A stretch of 5,233 nt of DNA from JBCBWG01 sp964579305 (GCA_964579305.1 CAZOGY010000176.1:1-5233); one strand, 5' to 3'; positions 1-5,233 are shown, counted from the stretch's first letter. The notes: generated by a model not told the origin, from the sequence alone. Numbers and translations are program-made.

Positions 1-778
1 CGTCGCCATAACCGCACACAACGGCGACCTTGCCCGCCATCATGGTGTCGGTTGCGCGGCGGATGCCATCAACGAGGCTTTCCTTACAGCCGTACTTATT
101 GTCGAACTTCGATTTGGTGACGCTGTCGTTGACGTTGATCGCAGGGAATGGGAGCTGGCCGGCCTTTTGGAGCTGGTAGAGCCGGTTGACGCCGGTTGTT
201 GTTTCTTCCGTCACGCCGCGGATCGCGTCACGCTGTTTGGCAAAGAAGCCTGGCGTTGCCTCCATCCGGCGCTTGATCTGGGCGAAGAGGTACTCTTCTT
301 CCTCTGAGCCCGGGTTCGACAGCACGTCCTCACCGGCTTCTGCGCGCGCGCCGAGCAAGATGTACATCGTCGCGTCGCCGCCATCGTCGAGAATCATGTT
401 GGTGGGCTGACCGTCCGGCCACTGGAAGATGGCGTCGGTGTATTTCCAATAGTCTTCCAGGCTTTCGCCCTTGATGGCGTACACGGGAACGCCGGCTTTG
501 GCGATCGCGGCCGCCGCGTGGTCCTGAGTGGAGAAGATGTTGCAGGAGGCCCAGCGGACATCGGCGCCGAGCGCGGTCAGCGTTTCGATGAGCACGCCGG
601 TCTGGATCGTCATGTGCAGCGAGCCGGTGATGCGAGCACCTTTGAGGGGCTTTGCGTCGCCGAATTCTTCGCGGCAGGCCATCAGGCCCGGCATTTCGGT
701 CTCGGCAATATCCAGTTCCTTGCGGCCGTAGTCGGCCAGCGAGATATCCGCAATGGCGTAGTCCTGCGTGTCGGACAT
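1..778 (-). CDS. ahcY: Adenosylhomocysteinase (S-adenosyl-L-homocysteine hydrolase), N-terminal part, cut by window edge
   Basis: Cytosolic NAD-dependent enzyme that hydrolyses S-adenosylhomocysteine to adenosine and homocysteine, removing the product inhibitor of SAM-dependent methyltransferases. ATG at 778-776 opens a frame of 259 codons that runs off the low-coordinate end; bacterial family members are about 465-475 residues, so over half is present. Visible family motifs: TGSLHMT (51-57, His55), STQDHAAAA (83-91), LDDGGD (130-135), EETTTGV (191-197) and NDSVTKSKFDNKYG (217-230, with Lys222, Asp226 and Asn227 matching the substrate/NAD site). It breaks off in VCGYGD, the start of the Rossmann glycine loop. 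Residues about 145-185 carry the extra segment found in many bacterial and plant enzymes but absent from the human one. A GGAA lies 6 bases before the ATG, with AAGGAA further up (12 bases). A 293-base gap separates it from ptsH, so it probably has its own promoter. Confidence 0.97.
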   Translation of the reverse strand, partial: MSDTQDYAIADISLADYGRKELDIAETEMPGLMACREEFGDAKPLKGARITGSLHMTIQTGVLIETLTALGADVRWASCNIFSTQDHAAAAIAKAGVPVYAIKGESLEDYWKYTDAIFQWPDGQPTNMILDDGGDATMYILLGARAEAGEDVLSNPGSEEEEYLFAQIKRRMEATPGFFAKQRDAIRGVTEETTTGVNRLYQLQKAGQLPFPAINVNDSVTKSKFDNKYGCKESLVDGIRRATDTMMAGKVAVVCGYGD

Positions 779-989
779 GGCGTTTTCCGTTTCCTTGTTG
801 CGTTGCTGGAGCGGTGCTTTGCGGCGGCGCGGGGCGGTCGATCCCAAAGCATGTCTGCGGCGATGGCAATGCAGCGGCGCCGGCGCGCAGCCGTGAGGAT
901 GGCCGCCGCAGTCCCGGCCCCGACAAACACGCCGTGTTCGTCACGCGCAGCACACCGATGGCGCGCTGAACATCGCCGTCGTTGTCAGC

Positions 990-1018
990 GTCTTAGCTTG
1001 CGGCATCGCGAGAGGCAA
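990..1018 (-). promoter_or_regulatory. Candidate sigma70-type promoter for ahcY
   Basis: Reading the minus strand, TTGCCT (1018-1013, four of six bases of TTGACA) is followed after 17 bases by TAAGAC (995-990, three of six of TATAAT). The spacing is ideal and it begins just downstream of the palindrome at 1023-1042, so a protein bound there would lie against the -35 region. The -10 match is poor, and this is a guess from position as much as from sequence. Confidence 0.28.
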
Positions 1019-1022
1019 GGAC

Positions 1023-1042
1023 ACATAAAGACATCTTTATGT
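1023..1042. promoter_or_regulatory. Perfect-armed palindrome upstream of ahcY, probable SahR-type operator
   Basis: Nine-base arms ACATAAAGA and TCTTTATGT match perfectly around a two-base centre (CA). It stands out as an AT-rich island in very GC-rich DNA, 245 bases upstream of the ahcY start and 30 bases past the ptsH stop. Established knowledge: in many Proteobacteria SAM-cycle genes including ahcY are repressed by SahR, an ArsR-family protein released by S-adenosylhomocysteine. From memory, the alphaproteobacterial sites look like ATAAAGATATCTTTAT, which this would match except at the centre. No regulator gene is visible here, so the assignment is inference. Confidence 0.6.
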
Positions 1043-1071
1043 CGTGATGTCGCATCCGCCCGTCAGTGGCC

Positions 1072-1371
1072 TCACACGCACTCTTCGTCGAAGCCGCATT
1101 CCACGAGCGCGGCAAGCGCGGTAACCGCTTCCGTGGCGTCGGGGCCGTTGGCGCAGAGCGAAATCTTACAGCCGGGGCCCGCAGCAAGCATCATCAGGCC
1201 CATGATCGAGGTTGCGCAGACGGCGTGGCCATCCTTATGGACCTCAACGGTGGCCGCGAACCGCTCCGCGCATTTGACGAACTTGGCCGATGCGCGTGCG
1301 TGCAGGCCCTTTACGTTTCGGATTGTCACGACGCGCGAGTGCCGATCACCGGCGGAGCTGTCACAGTCCAA
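1072..1371 (-). CDS. ptsH: Phosphocarrier protein HPr of the regulatory PTS
   Basis: Small cytosolic phosphocarrier. It takes phosphate from Enzyme I on a histidine and passes it to EIIA proteins, and can be phosphorylated on a serine by HprK. With the start chosen here it has 99 residues. GLHARAS (22-28) holds the active His24, and SIMGLMMLAA (55-64) begins with regulatory Ser55; their separation (31) equals His15 to Ser46 in classical HPr. No ATG is available. TTG at 1371-1369 has AGAGGG at a proper 10-base distance (1387-1382), whereas TTG at 1380-1378 would sit directly on it and give 102 residues. A GTG at residue 15 would cut into the first strand. The protein has seven cysteines (3, 34, 52, 68, 73, 92, 98), which is unusual. 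It lies about 110 bases behind the EIIA gene. No sugar-transport EIIB or EIIC gene is in the window, fitting a regulatory role. Confidence 0.93.
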   Translation of the reverse strand: MDCDSSAGDRHSRVVTIRNVKGLHARASAKFVKCAERFAATVEVHKDGHAVCATSIMGLMMLAAGPGCKISLCANGPDATEAVTALAALVECGFDEECV

Positions 1372-1381
1372 TTGCAGCAAT

Positions 1382-1387
1382 CCCTCT
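1382..1387 (-). promoter_or_regulatory. Ribosome binding site deciding the ptsH start
   Basis: AGAGGG on the minus strand lies 10 bases before the TTG at 1371-1369 but only 1 base before the TTG at 1380-1378. This favours the shorter 99-residue HPr. Confidence 0.5.
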
Positions 1388-1481
1388 GGCTGCGCGGCGG
1401 GCGGCGTGCACCAACCCGATCTGCTGGTGGGCGCGGCCCGGCGAGATCACAAGGCCGACCGCAGTGCAGCAAACTTTGAGA

Positions 1482-1889
1482 TTATTCTGCGCTGCCCGCA
1501 AGCACCTGACTTGCAACAGTCATATATTTGCGGCCGGCCTCGCGGGCCAGGGCAACGGCTTCGTCGCGGGTGTGGTCTGCGCGCACACTGGCAAGCTTGA
1601 CCAGAAGCGGCAGGTTGACCCCGGCCACAACCTCGCAGCCGGTATCGTCCATCGCCGAAATCGCCAGGTTCGATGGGGTGCCGCCGAACATGTCGGTGAG
1701 AATGACCACGCCGTCGCCCGTATCGACTGAACGAACGGCCTCCAGGATCTGCGTGCGGCGTGCGGTCATGTCGTCATTTGGACCGATCGGGATCGTTGCG
1801 AGCTGATCCTGAGGACCCACGACATGCTCAAGCGCCAAGCGAAACTCGTCGGCGAGGCTGCCATGCGTGACGATCACGAGGCCGATCAT
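1482..1889 (-). CDS. manX: PTS EIIA component, mannose/fructose (EIIA-Man) family
   Basis: A 135-residue stand-alone EIIA-Man domain, cytosolic. It opens MIGLVIVTHG, where His9 matches the phosphorylated histidine of E. coli EIIA-Man (His10). VVILTDMFGGTPSNLA (61-76) is the second hallmark of the family. It accepts phosphate from HPr; in alphaproteobacteria, which generally lack the matching transport EIIB/EIIC at this locus, it is thought to have a regulatory role. I chose ATG at 1889-1887 because GGAG (1901-1898) sits 8 bases upstream and the protein then starts exactly at the family's first strand. The frame is open further up to 2078 and includes an ATG at about 1932, but that has no ribosome site and the extra residues look like translated spacer. 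It follows hprK after 227 bases and may have its own promoter. Confidence 0.93.
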   Translation of the reverse strand: MIGLVIVTHGSLADEFRLALEHVVGPQDQLATIPIGPNDDMTARRTQILEAVRSVDTGDGVVILTDMFGGTPSNLAISAMDDTGCEVVAGVNLPLLVKLASVRADHTRDEAVALAREAGRKYMTVASQVLAGSAE

Positions 1890-1897
1890 GGTGGCGG

Positions 1898-1901
1898 CTC
1901 C
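1898..1901 (-). promoter_or_regulatory. Ribosome binding site deciding the EIIA start
   Basis: GGAG on the minus strand, 8 bases before the ATG at 1889-1887. The upstream in-frame ATG near 1932 has no comparable site, so this settles the start. Confidence 0.65.
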
Positions 1902-2001
1902 AGTCGTGGACGTGACATAACCGTTCGCCATGATGATCACACGCGGGCCGGGCAACGCAACCGTTCGTGTCCTCAGGGCTGTCACGGGCTGAATCGTGCG
2001 G

Positions 2002-2029
2002 CTTATACGCGGCGCTGATATGGTTTCAG
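2002..2029 (-). promoter_or_regulatory. Candidate promoter for the EIIA-ptsH pair
   Basis: On the minus strand CTGAAA (2029-2024, four of six of TTGACA) is followed after 16 bases by TATAAG (2007-2002, five of six of TATAAT). A transcript would start near 1995 and give a leader of about 105 bases before the EIIA ATG. It lies in the 227-base gap after hprK, where an internal promoter is plausible, but hprK to EIIA readthrough is equally possible because no terminator is visible. Confidence 0.35.
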
Positions 2030-2116
2030 GTTCGCGTGCGTTCACGCGCCTTGATCTTGGTTTTGCTGGGGGGTGCATCGTTCAGTTGAGGCGATGGTGC
2101 GGAAGCCGGATGATTT

Positions 2117-2653
2117 TTACGTTCGGTCGTTCTCCAGGACGCGGTCCAGCAGAATCAGGGCTTTGGTGGCGGCGGCGATCTCATCGCCCGCCAGATCGGC
2201 GACCGGGATTGATCGGCCGCATAGATGTTCCTCGCGCCATGGCGGATCGGGCAAGCGTTCCGGCGGTGCTGTGTCCAAATCAATCAGCAAGCGTAAATGG
2301 GCGGTCGGTGTATGCGGCATCTGGTGGATGCCAACACCGCGGATTTCCAGGAGGCCCGCGATCGCATCGGGCGCGCGGATATGCAAGCGCCCGTCAGAGC
2401 CGGGACTGACCAGGCACTGATCGTCACTGACGAGGCGTGCGCATTCCCCGGCGGCAAGGTTTTTGGCAAAGGGCAGTGGCGGGTGCGCCAAACAGCGCAA
2501 TGCCAGGTCAGACTTGCCGGCACCGGATCGGCCACGGATCGCAAAGGCAACCGAGCCGACGGCCACAGCCGTTGCGTGGATCATCGTTTCCGTTGGCGCT
2601 TGGGTTGCTGCGTGCGGAGCGTCCTGTACGGGTTTGCTGTTGTCGGCGGTCAT
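2117..2653 (-). CDS. hprK: HPr kinase/phosphorylase, short alphaproteobacterial type
   Basis: Cytosolic enzyme that phosphorylates HPr on its regulatory serine and can reverse this. The protein has 178 residues against about 310 in Gram-positive HprK; it lacks the N-terminal domain, as usual in alphaproteobacteria. Visible parts: the conserved histidine in IHATAVAVG (His26), Walker A GRSGAGKS (41-48), the catalytic acidic pair in VSDDQ (Asp77, Asp78), and the HPrK signature LEIRGVGI (102-109). The ATG overlaps the chvG stop as ATGA (2653-2650), implying translational coupling to the sensor kinase, though I see no good Shine-Dalgarno before it. A second ATG at 2584-2582 (Met24) would give a 155-residue protein starting right at the conserved region, close to typical short family members; its GGAA is only 3 bases away. 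The first 23 residues are polar, without family similarity I can name. The target HPr is encoded two genes downstream. Confidence 0.95.
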   Translation of the reverse strand: MTADNSKPVQDAPHAATQAPTETMIHATAVAVGSVAFAIRGRSGAGKSDLALRCLAHPPLPFAKNLAAGECARLVSDDQCLVSPGSDGRLHIRAPDAIAGLLEIRGVGIHQMPHTPTAHLRLLIDLDTAPPERLPDPPWREEHLCGRSIPVADLAGDEIAAATKALILLDRVLENDRT

Positions 2654-4563
2654 GGGCTGGTTTGTGGGCGCCGCGCGACCCAGCGGTTCGGCCGTGCCGT
2701 TGTCTCGCGCGGCAACTGGATCGTGAAACGTGCGCCGCGGTCTGGACGGTTCTCGGCCCAGATGCGACCGCCGTGGGCCTCGATAATCTCACGCGAAATC
2801 GACAGACCAAGGCCGGAGTTGGCGCCGCGGCTTGTGTTTTCGGTCGGGCGGAACGTGTAAAAGCGTGTGAAGATGGTTTCGAGCTTGCCCGCATCGATGC
2901 CAGGGCCATCGTCTTCGATGTCGATTTGTAAGCTGCCGTCCCTGGTTTCAGATAGGGAAAGCCGCACCGATCCGTTCTCAGGCGAGAACGATAAAGCGTT
3001 GTCGATCAGGTTGGTGAGGACTTGGCCAAGCCGGCCCTCATGTCCGCGCACGAGCGTCGGCGTGTTGCCCGTGCGCAGATCGAACACGACGCTTAAGTTG
3101 CGCGGATCGTCGGAGATCAAGTCGCTGAAGGTGTCGACAACGCCGCGGGCCACCACTGCGATATTGGTCGGCTCAAGTTCCTGGCGCGCCAGTTCCGCAT
3201 CAAGGCGCGAGGCGTTTGATACATCCGTGATGAGGCGATTGAGGCGTGCAAGCTCGCCGGTGATGGTTTGGACGAGGTCGTCGCGTTGCGCCTCGGTGCG
3301 GGCGTAGGTCAGCGACTCGGCCGTGGACCGCGCAGCGGCCAGCGGGTTCTTCAATTCGTGGGCCACGTCGGCGGCGAACTTCTCGCTTGCCTCGATTCGC
3401 CGTCGCAAGGCTGCGGTCATCGTGGCGAACGACCGCGCCAACTGGCCGATTTCGTCCTCGCGATTGGGAAATTTCGGCAGTTCTTCACTGGCACCGATTT
3501 CTTGCGTGACCCGTTCGGCTGCCGCCGACAGGCGACGCATGGGGCCCGCCACCGTTTGGGCCAGCAGAAGCGAAACGGCAAGCGTCGCGCAAAAAGCAAG
3601 GAGCGCCAAAAGCAGAATGCGCGAACGCTCATCAAACAGAAGGTCGTCAATCTCGCCAGGTTTGGTCGATAGCAGCAACACGCCCTGGACCTTGTCGAGC
3701 AGCTTGATCGGCGCGACATAGCCAACGGTCTGGTCGCCGTCGCTTGTCATCAAGATCATGGCTTGCTCGTCGCCGGTTTCCAGTGCGGTGCGCACCTCAC
3801 GGAACGACAGCCCATTGATGCCTTCAATGTCTTCGTAGACCGTCAATTCCGATTGAACCCGCCACGATAACGCGCGCGTCCAGAAGTTTTTGGGCTTGAC
3901 CTGGGGGCTGTCCTCGCCGTTCTGGTCAAGACCAACGGGTTGCGGACGCAGGCCCGAAATGCCGTCGTTCAAGTCGAAATGATTGGAATCGAAGATCGGG
4001 TGCCCGTCGAGCGAATAGATCCGTGCGCGTACGCCGGTGCCTTTGATGACGTTGCTTAGGATTGGCGACACGCGTTCGGGTTTGATCGAAAGGTCGAGCT
4101 CGGCAAGGCCGAGTTTGCTGTCGAGCGGACCTGTTGGCTGCACGTCGACATAGGGGTCGGTGGGGGCGCCATCGGGATTGAGTGCGCTGCGTGTCTCGCT
4201 TGTTGAAACGGTTGCTGCGATGATCCGTGCTTGGGTCTCAAGCGCCGATCGTTTGGTGTCGATCAGCCATATGTTTTGCTGCGACAGCAGGATCCAGCCG
4301 AACACGAGAAGCGCAAGGCCGATCAGGTTGGAAAACATGATCCGGCGGCGCAAGCTGCGCGAAATCGTGCGGCCCAACCAGCTATTGGCAACCCAAGCCC
4401 AGGCAGGCTTGATCTGCGTGAGGGCTTCGTTGCCAGCTCGGCGGGAGACATTTCGCGCCGTTAGTGCGCCATCGGCCGCCAGTGCGGCAGTGCGCACCGA
4501 GACGTCTTTCACGATGCGCAGTGACGGTCGTTCAAACAAGCCTGGCTCACCAGGTAGCGCCAT
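2650..4563 (-). CDS. chvG: Sensor histidine kinase ChvG (ExoS/BvrS family)
   Basis: Inner-membrane sensor kinase of the ChvG-ChvI envelope/acid-response system; in relatives it is held in check by periplasmic ExoR and controls exopolysaccharide, outer-membrane and virulence genes. 637 residues. Order: cytoplasmic N-terminus 1-75; membrane segment about 76-94; periplasmic sensor domain about 95-314, including the typical RIYSLDGHPIFDSNHF (181-196); second membrane segment about 315-338; HAMP about 339-392; HisKA with the phosphorylated His402 in AHELKNP; HATPase_c with N box NLIDNA (518-523), DDGPGID (551-557), FTRFYTFRP (565-573) and GLGLS (584-588). All catalytic boxes are intact. The start at 4563 has a strong GGAG in a G-rich run, 7 bases upstream. 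The N-terminal tail before the first membrane helix is rather long and variable. It is separated from chvI by 334 bases, so it may be transcribed partly on its own, and it overlaps hprK by four bases. Confidence 0.95.
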   Translation of the reverse strand: MALPGEPGLFERPSLRIVKDVSVRTAALAADGALTARNVSRRAGNEALTQIKPAWAWVANSWLGRTISRSLRRRIMFSNLIGLALLVFGWILLSQQNIWLIDTKRSALETQARIIAATVSTSETRSALNPDGAPTDPYVDVQPTGPLDSKLGLAELDLSIKPERVSPILSNVIKGTGVRARIYSLDGHPIFDSNHFDLNDGISGLRPQPVGLDQNGEDSPQVKPKNFWTRALSWRVQSELTVYEDIEGINGLSFREVRTALETGDEQAMILMTSDGDQTVGYVAPIKLLDKVQGVLLLSTKPGEIDDLLFDERSRILLLALLAFCATLAVSLLLAQTVAGPMRRLSAAAERVTQEIGASEELPKFPNREDEIGQLARSFATMTAALRRRIEASEKFAADVAHELKNPLAAARSTAESLTYARTEAQRDDLVQTITGELARLNRLITDVSNASRLDAELARQELEPTNIAVVARGVVDTFSDLISDDPRNLSVVFDLRTGNTPTLVRGHEGRLGQVLTNLIDNALSFSPENGSVRLSLSETRDGSLQIDIEDDGPGIDAGKLETIFTRFYTFRPTENTSRGANSGLGLSISREIIEAHGGRIWAENRPDRGARFTIQLPRETTARPNRWVARRPQTSP

Positions 4564-4570
4564 GTTTGCT

Positions 4571-4574
4571 CTCC
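4571..4574 (-). promoter_or_regulatory. Strong ribosome binding site of chvG
   Basis: GGAG inside GGGGGGAGAG (4578-4569) on the minus strand, 7 bases before the ATG at 4563. It fixes the chvG start. A small inverted repeat, CTTCG and CGAAG with six bases between (4582-4597), lies just upstream and could influence access, but it is short. Confidence 0.7.
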
Positions 4575-4754
4575 CCCCGGTCTTCGATTTCGCGAAGTCA
4601 GATCGCGTGGCCTAGCCGATCGCACGACGTCAGGCGGTGAACGTTCAACTGCGCGGGCGTGTCACAATCGCGGCGGGGACGGGGCAAAGACGCACCGTCC
4701 ACATGTGGCCGTCTCACGCTGTCGCCGTCTCGTGTTGTGCCGTCGCAACACATT

Positions 4755-4823
4755 TTTGCGTCGGCGCACAATGAGGTTTGCGTCGGCGCAGCACAACAAG
4801 GTTGGCGTCAGCGCACAATGGGG
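4755..4823. repeat. Three imperfect tandem repeats of 22-25 bases
   Basis: Back-to-back copies at 4755-4776 (22 bases), 4777-4801 (25 bases) and 4802-4823 (22 bases) share the core GCGTCGGCGCACAATG on the plus strand. Copies 1 and 3 differ at three positions. Copy 2 starts identically for 14 bases, then carries three extra bases and ends CACAACAAGG. A decayed fourth copy may lie at about 4733-4754. Unit length near two helical turns would suit a row of protein sites on one DNA face; slippage-made repeats are the alternative. Confidence 0.75.
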
Positions 4824-4856
4824 CCGATGCCAACACCGGCGATTTCCGGGCCGGTG
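4823..4856 (-). repeat. Overlapping inverted repeats able to form two exclusive hairpins
   Basis: On the minus strand, CACCGGC (4856-4850) pairs perfectly with GCCGGTG (4840-4834) over a nine-base loop. The same GCCGGTG can instead pair with CATCGGC (4829-4823) over the four-base loop TTGG, with one G-U pair. The arms share the middle segment, so only one stem forms at a time. It starts 41 bases past the chvI stop. No T-run follows either stem, so it is not a standard terminator. Confidence 0.55.
4826..4850. repeat. 25-base segment matching the hprK signature region
   Basis: Positions 4826-4850 match 2327-2351 inside hprK at 22 of 25 bases in the same orientation, without gaps. In hprK this stretch encodes the EIRGVGI signature; here the minus strand would read EIAGVGI. 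Similarity stops at both edges and no longer hprK-like frame surrounds it. It is either a small duplicated fragment or chance. Confidence 0.45.
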
Positions 4857-4897
4857 CTGCGCTGCGCCTGATCTGTGCGGGGCGCGCATCGACGGCG

Positions 4898-5233
4898 CTA
4901 GACTTCCTTGAACCGGTAGCCGACGCCGTAGAGCGTTTCAATGACATCGAAGTTGTCATCGACTTGCTTGAACTTCTTGCGCAAGCGCTTGATGTGGCTG
5001 TCGATCGTTCGGTCATCGACGTAGACCTGATCATCATAGGCGGCGTCCATCAAGGCGTCGCGGGTTTTGACCACGCCGGGCCTGGCTGCGAGCGCTTGGA
5101 GGATCAGGAATTCGGTAACCGTCAGCGTCACTGGTTTTTCGTCCCAATGGCAGGTGTGACGCTCCGGGTCGAGCCGCAACAAACCTCGCTCCAGGACACG
5201 TGAGGCTTCGTTGGCGGTCACATTGCCTTCGCG
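4898..5233 (-). CDS. chvI: Response regulator ChvI, C-terminal DNA-binding part, cut by window edge
   Basis: The 111 C-terminal residues of an OmpR/PhoB-family response regulator, partner of ChvG. The frame is open to the high-coordinate end, so the receiver domain with its phosphorylated aspartate lies outside; full-length relatives are about 235-245 residues. The visible part is a complete winged-helix domain: LTVTEFLILQALAARPG (family transactivation-loop region), RTIDSHIKRLRKKF (recognition helix) and ETLYGVGYRF (wing hairpin), ending KEV and TAG at 4900-4898. A GTG at 5221-5219 could look like a start but is inside the gene. Identification as ChvI rather than another OmpR-type regulator rests on the adjacent chvG and on the DDRTIDSHIKRLRKKF-type helix common in ChvI. 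It is the first gene of the cluster in this window. Confidence 0.93.
   Translation of the reverse strand, partial: REGNVTANEASRVLERGLLRLDPERHTCHWDEKPVTLTVTEFLILQALAARPGVVKTRDALMDAAYDDQVYVDDRTIDSHIKRLRKKFKQVDDNFDVIETLYGVGYRFKEV

Larger units (their letters stand above)
779..1071 (-). other. ptsH-ahcY intergenic region (ahcY leader)
   Basis: This 293-base non-coding stretch holds the probable ahcY control region. Nearest ptsH is a palindrome (1023-1042), followed in the minus direction by a weak candidate promoter (990-1018). That leaves a leader of roughly 200 bases before the ahcY start. I see no T-run after a stem downstream of the ptsH stop, so no convincing terminator separates the genes. 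The leader is very GC-rich around 870-915 and could fold, but I could not match it to the known SAH riboswitch core. A 10-codon reading frame (973-941, MFSAPSVCCA) lies in it with only a weak GACGG upstream and is not called. Confidence 0.5.
4564..4897 (-). other. chvI-chvG intergenic region with repeats
   Basis: A 334-base stretch without a convincing gene. From the chvI end it holds: two overlapping GC-rich inverted repeats (4823-4856), part of which is nearly identical to a segment of hprK; three imperfect direct repeats (4755-4823); an imperfect 8-base inverted repeat (4732-4739 with 4744-4751, one mismatch); and two 10-base perfect palindromes, CCACATGTGG (4699-4708) and TGAACGTTCA (4638-4647). 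The last overlaps a weak -35-like TTGAAC (4648-4643) on the minus strand, without a good -10. Short frames through this region are repeat-derived and lack ribosome sites. The gap suggests chvG has an extra promoter. Confidence 0.6.

Noticed and set aside
330..953. 207-codon minus-strand frame overlapping ahcY
   Set aside because: It lies in a different frame over the ahcY start, is rich in Arg/Pro/Ala as expected for a high-GC shadow frame, and has no recognisable motif.
779..985. SAH riboswitch upstream of ahcY
   Set aside because: Expected by gene identity in some proteobacteria, but I could not find the conserved core in the leader, and the palindromic operator offers a simpler control.
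518..1600. 360-codon plus-strand frame antisense to ahcY, ptsH and the EIIA gene
   Set aside because: It runs across three well-supported genes and two gaps on the other strand, with low-complexity composition and no domain; long antisense frames are common at this GC content.
1890..2078. N-terminal extension of the EIIA gene up to an alternative start at 2078
   Set aside because: The canonical family start with a good GGAG is at 1889; the extension reads as translated spacer with no ribosome site.
2297..2860. 187-codon plus-strand frame over hprK and the chvG end
   Set aside because: It is antisense to HprK and ChvG, whose catalytic motifs are clear; no independent coding evidence.
4755..4823. 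CRISPR array
   Set aside because: The copies are directly adjacent with no spacers, are imperfect and number only three; no cas gene is present.
4834..4856. Rho-independent terminator after chvI
   Set aside because: The stem is good but no T-run follows on the minus strand, so termination is not supported.
4662..4911. Small overlapping frames in the chvI-chvG gap on both strands
   Set aside because: They translate the tandem repeats, lack ribosome sites and resemble no protein I recognise.

Overview
The window reads as chromosomal DNA of a high-GC alphaproteobacterium, most likely Hyphomicrobiales (Rhizobiales). The main reason is gene order. Every gene lies on the minus strand, and transcription runs chvI (partial) > chvG > hprK > EIIA-Man-type gene (manX-like) > ptsH > ahcY (partial). 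This cluster is characteristic of the Agrobacterium, Sinorhizobium and Brucella relatives. The short HPr kinase lacking the N-terminal domain is also typical of alphaproteobacteria. I cannot assign a genus.

Layout in transcription order (high to low coordinates). 5233-4898: the DNA-binding half of the response regulator ChvI. 4897-4564: a 334-base gap holding three imperfect direct repeats, overlapping GC-rich inverted repeats, and a 25-base segment nearly identical to part of hprK. 4563-2650: complete sensor kinase ChvG, with a strong Shine-Dalgarno. 2653-2117: HPr kinase/phosphorylase, overlapping chvG by an ATGA. 2116-1890: gap with a candidate promoter. 1889-1482: EIIA of the mannose family. 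1371-1072: HPr, starting at TTG. 1071-779: gap with a striking palindrome just upstream of ahcY. 778-1: N-terminal 259 residues of S-adenosylhomocysteine hydrolase.

How the genes fit together: ChvG/ChvI is the envelope and acid-response two-component system (ExoS/ChvI, BvrS/BvrR). HprK, EIIA and HPr are parts of the regulatory, transport-lacking phosphotransferase system of alphaproteobacteria. HprK acts on the serine of HPr, while the histidine relay passes phosphate from an unlinked Enzyme I through HPr to EIIA. AhcY recycles S-adenosylhomocysteine and probably has its own promoter and operator; the palindrome resembles what I recall of the SahR (ArsR-family) operator.

I see no mobile element, tRNA, rRNA or CRISPR array. 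The coding content is a known locus. The less explained material is in the non-coding gaps, chiefly 4755-4856 and 1023-1042.
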